Positions 60,655-64,000 of a stretch of 64,000 bases of DNA are shown here, piece after piece. The notes under the pieces were generated by a model. It searched no databases, was not told where the DNA came from, and saw nothing but the letters and a program-made list of their open reading frames with translations. Every line of letters begins with the position of its first letter. The stretch's first letter is position 1. The translations under genes and the position numbers were made by a program. Origin of the DNA: an uncultured Lentisphaerota bacterium (GTDB taxonomy: Bacteria; Verrucomicrobiota; Kiritimatiellia; CAIQIC01); the NCBI GenBank assembly GCA_903896925.1, contig CAITZM010000119.1:1-64000 (forward strand). The letters are read 5' to 3'.

Positions 60655-60747
60655 GAAAGCATCTCGGACTTGCGCAAGTCCGGGATCTATTTTCCAGGCC
60701 TTGGGAGAAGTCGGCGCGGGCTTTGCCACGCCCTGGAAGCATGATAG
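60655..60747 (+). promoter_or_regulatory. composite palindromic upstream element with TGATAG box
   Basis: CTCGGACTTGCGCAAGTCCG palindrome, then TTTTCCAGGCCTTGGGAGAA, CTTTGCCACGCCCTGGAAGC and ATGATAGTTTC. It ends about 30 bp before ATG 60775. Confidence 0.65.
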
Positions 60748-60774
60748 TTTCACTCTTTTGAAAGACATAGAGCC

Positions 60775-61872
60775 ATGAAAACAGAAATACTCATCGGTTG
60801 GGTCCTCGCGTGTGTCTCGTTGGCGCAGGGCGTCGCTGGGCAAGAATCAACACCGCCGGTCCTGTTGACCTCGCCGCTGGATTATCAGGTGTTTCAGCGC
60901 GCGACGAAGACCAGCGGGGTCATTGTGGTCGAAGGCATGGTGCAGGCGGGTACGCGGGTGGAAGCGAGGCTCGATGCGCAGGCGTGGCAGACTGTGGCGG
61001 TGGACAGGCCGACACGCAAATTCTCCGCGCAGTTGCCGGCTGCGGCCGGTGGCTGGCACAAGCTGGAAGTCCGCGCCGCGGGGCAGGCGCCGGTGGTGGT
61101 GGAACACGTCGGCGTCGGCGAGGTGTTCATCGTTGCGGGCCAATCGAACTCGGGCAACCATGGCTCGGAGAAGCAGCAGACGGCGACGGGCAAGGTCGCC
61201 TCGTTCGATGGCGCGCAGTGGCGGCTCGCGAAGGATCCGCAGCGCGGCGCGAGTGGGCAGGGCGGCAGCTTCATGCCGGCGCTCGGCGATGCGCTTGTGG
61301 CGAAGTACGGTGTGCCGGTGGGTGTTGTGCCGTGCGGCATCGGTGCGACGAGCGTGCGCGAGTGGCTGCCGCGGGGGGTGACGTTCCCGAGCCCGCCGAC
61401 CCTCGTGGGCCGCGTGGAGCAACTGCCCAACGGCGCGTGGGCCAGCAAAGGCGCGGCGTTTACAGCGTTGGTGGCGCGCATGAAACAGCTCGGTCCACAC
61501 GGCTTTCGCGCCGTGCTGTGGCACCAAGGCGAAAGCGATGTGAACCAGAAAGACCCGGCCCGCACGCTGCCGGGAAAACTGTATCGGGAGCAGCTGGAGC
61601 GCGTGATCCGCGAGTCGCGGCGTGAGATCGGCTGGGACGCCCTGTGGTTTGTGGCGCAAGTCAGCTATCATGGGCCCGGCGACGAAGCCTCGCCCGACAT
61701 CCGCGCGGCACAGGCTGCGCTGTGGCAGGAGGGCCTCGCGCTGGAAGGCCCTGATTCCGACGCGCTGCGCGGCGACTTGCGCGCCGGCGTCCACTTCAAC
61801 GGCAAGGGCCTGCAGGCGCACGGCAAGCTCTGGGCGGAAAAGGTCGGCGCATATCTGGAGCAGCTGCGCTGA
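60775..61872 (+). CDS. sialate O-acetylesterase-type (SASA/DUF303) esterase
   Basis: A 365-aa secreted SGNH-fold esterase with a signal peptide (TEILIGWVLACVSLAQGVAG). Catalytic landmarks: GQSNSGNHG (nucleophile Ser, about 123), WHQGESDV (near 245, oxyanion and Glu) and a C-terminal VHFNGKGLQAHGKLW carrying the Asp/His region (His in VHF). The N-terminal ~100 residues form a beta-sandwich (SGVIVVEGMVQAGTRVEARL). It removes acetyl groups from sugars such as sialic acid or xylan. The composite upstream element gives it the same regulatory signature as 48496 and 55166. Confidence 0.88.
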   Translation: MKTEILIGWVLACVSLAQGVAGQESTPPVLLTSPLDYQVFQRATKTSGVIVVEGMVQAGTRVEARLDAQAWQTVAVDRPTRKFSAQLPAAAGGWHKLEVRAAGQAPVVVEHVGVGEVFIVAGQSNSGNHGSEKQQTATGKVASFDGAQWRLAKDPQRGASGQGGSFMPALGDALVAKYGVPVGVVPCGIGATSVREWLPRGVTFPSPPTLVGRVEQLPNGAWASKGAAFTALVARMKQLGPHGFRAVLWHQGESDVNQKDPARTLPGKLYREQLERVIRESRREIGWDALWFVAQVSYHGPGDEASPDIRAAQAALWQEGLALEGPDSDALRGDLRAGVHFNGKGLQAHGKLWAEKVGAYLEQLR

Positions 61873-61927
61873 CCCTTCAGGGCGCAAAGAGCTTACGGGC
61901 ACGATCAGCTTACGAGGAAGAGCAGGC

Positions 61928-64000
61928 ATGAACATGAACATTGTTATTCTCGGCGGGCTGGCGGCGGCGTTCGCGGTGGCGGCCTTGGCGCGCGAGCCGG
62001 TGGATGAGGTGAATCCGTTTATTGGCGCGGTGACCCAGTCGAAGGTTCGGCACTCCGGCAGCCAGGGGAAAACCTTCCCGGGCGCAGCCACGCCGTACGG
62101 CCTGGTCCAGCTCAGCCCTGACTCCGTCACCGGCGGCGATAACGGCTCCGGCTACAACTTCGAGCACACGACGCTGCAAGGCTTCAGCTTCACGCACATG
62201 AGTGGCGTGGGCTGGTATGGTGACCTCGGCAATTTTCTCGTCACGCCGACAACCGGTCCGCTCCAGACGAGCTACGGCGAGGTGGACAAGCCGGGCACCG
62301 GATATCTTTCGCGCAAGAGCGACGAGACCGCGTCGGCCGGTTACTATGCCGTCACGCTGGCCGATCACCGCGTCCGCGCCGAGCTGACCGCCGCGCCGCA
62401 CAGCGGCATCCTGCGCTTCACCTATCCGCAGGACGAGCATGCGCGCATCCAGATCGACCTCGCGCGCCGCGTCGGCGGCACCGCGGTGCAGCAATCAGTC
62501 AAGGTGGTCGGCGAGAACGCGATCGAGGGGTGGATGCGCTGCACGGCCGAAGGTGGCGGCTGGGGCAACGGGGGCGGCAGGCCGAAGTACACGGTTTTCT
62601 TTCGCGCCGAGTTCAGCCGGCCGCTGAAGGATTTCGGCGTCTGGTCGGTGGACATTCCCGAAGGCGCGAAGCGGAGGCACCAGCAGTTCGACGCCAGCTT
62701 TCTCAAGGCGATGGCGGGTGCGAAGGTGTTGCCCGGCTGCCGCGAGCAGGAAGGCAAGCACCTGGGCTTCTACGCGGAATTTCCGACCCAGGCGGGCGAG
62801 CAGCTCCTGCTGAAGGCGGGTCTCTCGTTCGTCAGCCTCGCCGGCGCGCGTGATAACCTGCGCGCGGAAATCCCCGGCTGGGATTTCGACGGCGTCCGCG
62901 CCGCGGCGCGCGCGCAGTGGGCGCGCGAGCTGTCGCGCATCACCATCGAGGGCGGCACGGCCGACCAGCGCATCGCTTTCTACACGGCGCTCTACCACGC
63001 GATGCTCGACCCGCGCGCGTTTGCCGACCTCGACGGCAGCTATCCCGGAGGCGACGGCCAGCCGCACAAGACGGACAAGTACACCCGCCGCACGATCTTC
63101 AGCGGCTGGGATGTCTACCGCAGCGCCTATCCGCTGATGACGTTGATCGCGCCCCAGGTGGTCACCGACATGATCAACTCGCTCTCGGACCTGGCCGTGG
63201 AAAGCAAGCAGGGCTATCTGGAACGCTGGGAATTCCTCAACGCCTATAGCGGCTGCATGAACGGCAACCCCGCGGTCCCCGTGCTCGTCGATGCCTATCA
63301 GAAAGGCCTGCGCGGTTTCGATGTGGCGCAGGCCTATGACCTTGCACGCGCGAGCTGCGAGCGCTGCGGCAACGGCAAGCTGGGCTATGCGGCTGGCCGG
63401 CTCTCCGACACGTTTGAGCAGGGTTTGGACGAGTGGTGCCTGTCCGAATTGGCCACCGCGCTGGGCAAGAGCGCTGATGCCAAGCTGTATCGCGAGCGCG
63501 GACAGTCCTATCGCCAGGTGTTCAATCCCGCGACCGGCTGGTTCGGACCGAAAGATGCCAAGGGCCAATTCCTGCCGCAGGCCAAGGGCGTGTTGGATGG
63601 ATCCGGCTGTGTCGAGTGCAACGCGCTACAGCAGGGCTGGTTCGTGCCGCACGACGTGCCGGGCCTGATCGCACTGCTGGGCGGCAAAGATCAATTCGTC
63701 AGCCGGCTCAGCGGGTTCTTTGAAAAAACACCCGATGTCACCCGCTGGAACGAATACTACAACCACGCCAACGAACCGGTCCACCTGATCCCCTTCCTTT
63801 TCAACCGGGCCGGCGCGCCGTGGCTCACGCAGAAGTGGGTGCGCTTCATCTGCGAAAAAGCCTACGGCAGCGACGTGTATGGACTGTGCGGCGATGAAGA
63901 TGTCGGCCAGATGTCATCCTGGTATGTACTGGCCGCCGCCGGCCTTCACCAGGCGTGCCCCGGCGATACCCGCTACGAGCTGTTCACGCCGCTGTTCGAC
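61928..64000 (+). CDS. GH92 alpha-mannosidase (3' end cut by window)
   Basis: 691 codons are visible with no stop. A signal peptide (NIVILGGLAAAFAVAALA) is followed by VDEVNPFIGAVTQS, GKTFPGAATPYGLVQLSPDS and GFSFTHMSGVGWYGD, the N-terminal domain of GH92 exo-alpha-mannosidases. The catalytic region contains RRTIFSGWDVYRSAYPL, YYNHANEPVHLIPFLFNRAG (acid Glu in NEP) and GLCGDEDVGQMSSWY (base Asp pair and calcium site). GH92 enzymes are calcium-dependent and release mannose from alpha-linked mannans. AGGAAG lies shortly before the ATG. It follows the SASA esterase by 55 bp. Confidence 0.95.
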   Translation, partial: MNMNIVILGGLAAAFAVAALAREPVDEVNPFIGAVTQSKVRHSGSQGKTFPGAATPYGLVQLSPDSVTGGDNGSGYNFEHTTLQGFSFTHMSGVGWYGDLGNFLVTPTTGPLQTSYGEVDKPGTGYLSRKSDETASAGYYAVTLADHRVRAELTAAPHSGILRFTYPQDEHARIQIDLARRVGGTAVQQSVKVVGENAIEGWMRCTAEGGGWGNGGGRPKYTVFFRAEFSRPLKDFGVWSVDIPEGAKRRHQQFDASFLKAMAGAKVLPGCREQEGKHLGFYAEFPTQAGEQLLLKAGLSFVSLAGARDNLRAEIPGWDFDGVRAAARAQWARELSRITIEGGTADQRIAFYTALYHAMLDPRAFADLDGSYPGGDGQPHKTDKYTRRTIFSGWDVYRSAYPLMTLIAPQVVTDMINSLSDLAVESKQGYLERWEFLNAYSGCMNGNPAVPVLVDAYQKGLRGFDVAQAYDLARASCERCGNGKLGYAAGRLSDTFEQGLDEWCLSELATALGKSADAKLYRERGQSYRQVFNPATGWFGPKDAKGQFLPQAKGVLDGSGCVECNALQQGWFVPHDVPGLIALLGGKDQFVSRLSGFFEKTPDVTRWNEYYNHANEPVHLIPFLFNRAGAPWLTQKWVRFICEKAYGSDVYGLCGDEDVGQMSSWYVLAAAGLHQACPGDTRYELFTPLFD

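Noticed and set aside
1-64000. tRNA, rRNA or riboswitch genes
   Set aside because: No cloverleaf, rRNA segment or known aptamer core was recognised by eye; a covariance-model scan would be needed to exclude them.

Overview
The window is high-GC bacterial chromosome. Its content fits the PVC superphylum (Verrucomicrobiota, Kiritimatiellota or Lentisphaerota): many secreted glycan-active proteins, several Gfo/Idh/MocA oxidoreductases with Tat-type leaders, DUF1080 and GH92/GH115-like/GH127 enzymes, a Gld-like ABC/auxiliary operon, and intergenic regions packed with palindromic repeats. This assignment is inferred from gene content; no rRNA, tRNA or phylogenetic marker is present.

Layout. 1-626 holds the start of a DUF2851 gene (minus strand, cut by the window edge). 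765-11139 is a tight co-directional run: HtrA-like protease, ABC ATPase, ABC permease, GldG-like protein, DUF4340 protein, AsmA-like protein and DUF2130 coiled-coil protein. 11237-18912 carries sugar-metabolism genes (isomerase, dehydrogenases, PIG-L deacetylase, NagB-like enzyme, two-domain DUF1080 hydrolase), interrupted by a REP-associated tyrosine transposase (RAYT) inside its own REP palindromes. 18913-20075 is a repeat-rich scar with a 230-bp tandem repeat and a copied DUF1080 gene tail. 20076-21845 is a secreted alpha/beta hydrolase.

22049-28932 is an accessory region, partly AT-richer. It holds a lipoprotein, a SEFIR-domain protein (candidate immune gene), a DUF2971 protein, a frameshifted phospholipase-like lipoprotein and an AHSA1/SRPBCC protein. 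The SEFIR, DUF2971 and phospholipase genes are each preceded by a copy of one ~125-bp repeat. This is the best candidate here for an undescribed modular system.

30344-64000 is carbohydrate-catabolic: an exported dehydrogenase/isomerase pair, ROK kinase, a 1028-aa GH115/GH67-like protein with a C-terminal discoidin-like domain, GH127, a PTS EIIA-type protein, a methyltransferase, a GH99-like protein, a beta-propeller protein, esterases, a polysaccharide deacetylase, a PQQ-like propeller, a SASA-type esterase and GH92 (cut by the window end). Several very large secreted proteins here match no family I recognise.

Three non-coding patterns recur: (1) a composite palindromic element ending in a TGCTAG-like box just upstream of several glycan genes; (2) a nested inverted repeat with CACAGAGG-type arms, mostly in 3' flanks; (3) short upstream ORFs whose stop overlaps the next start as ATGA.
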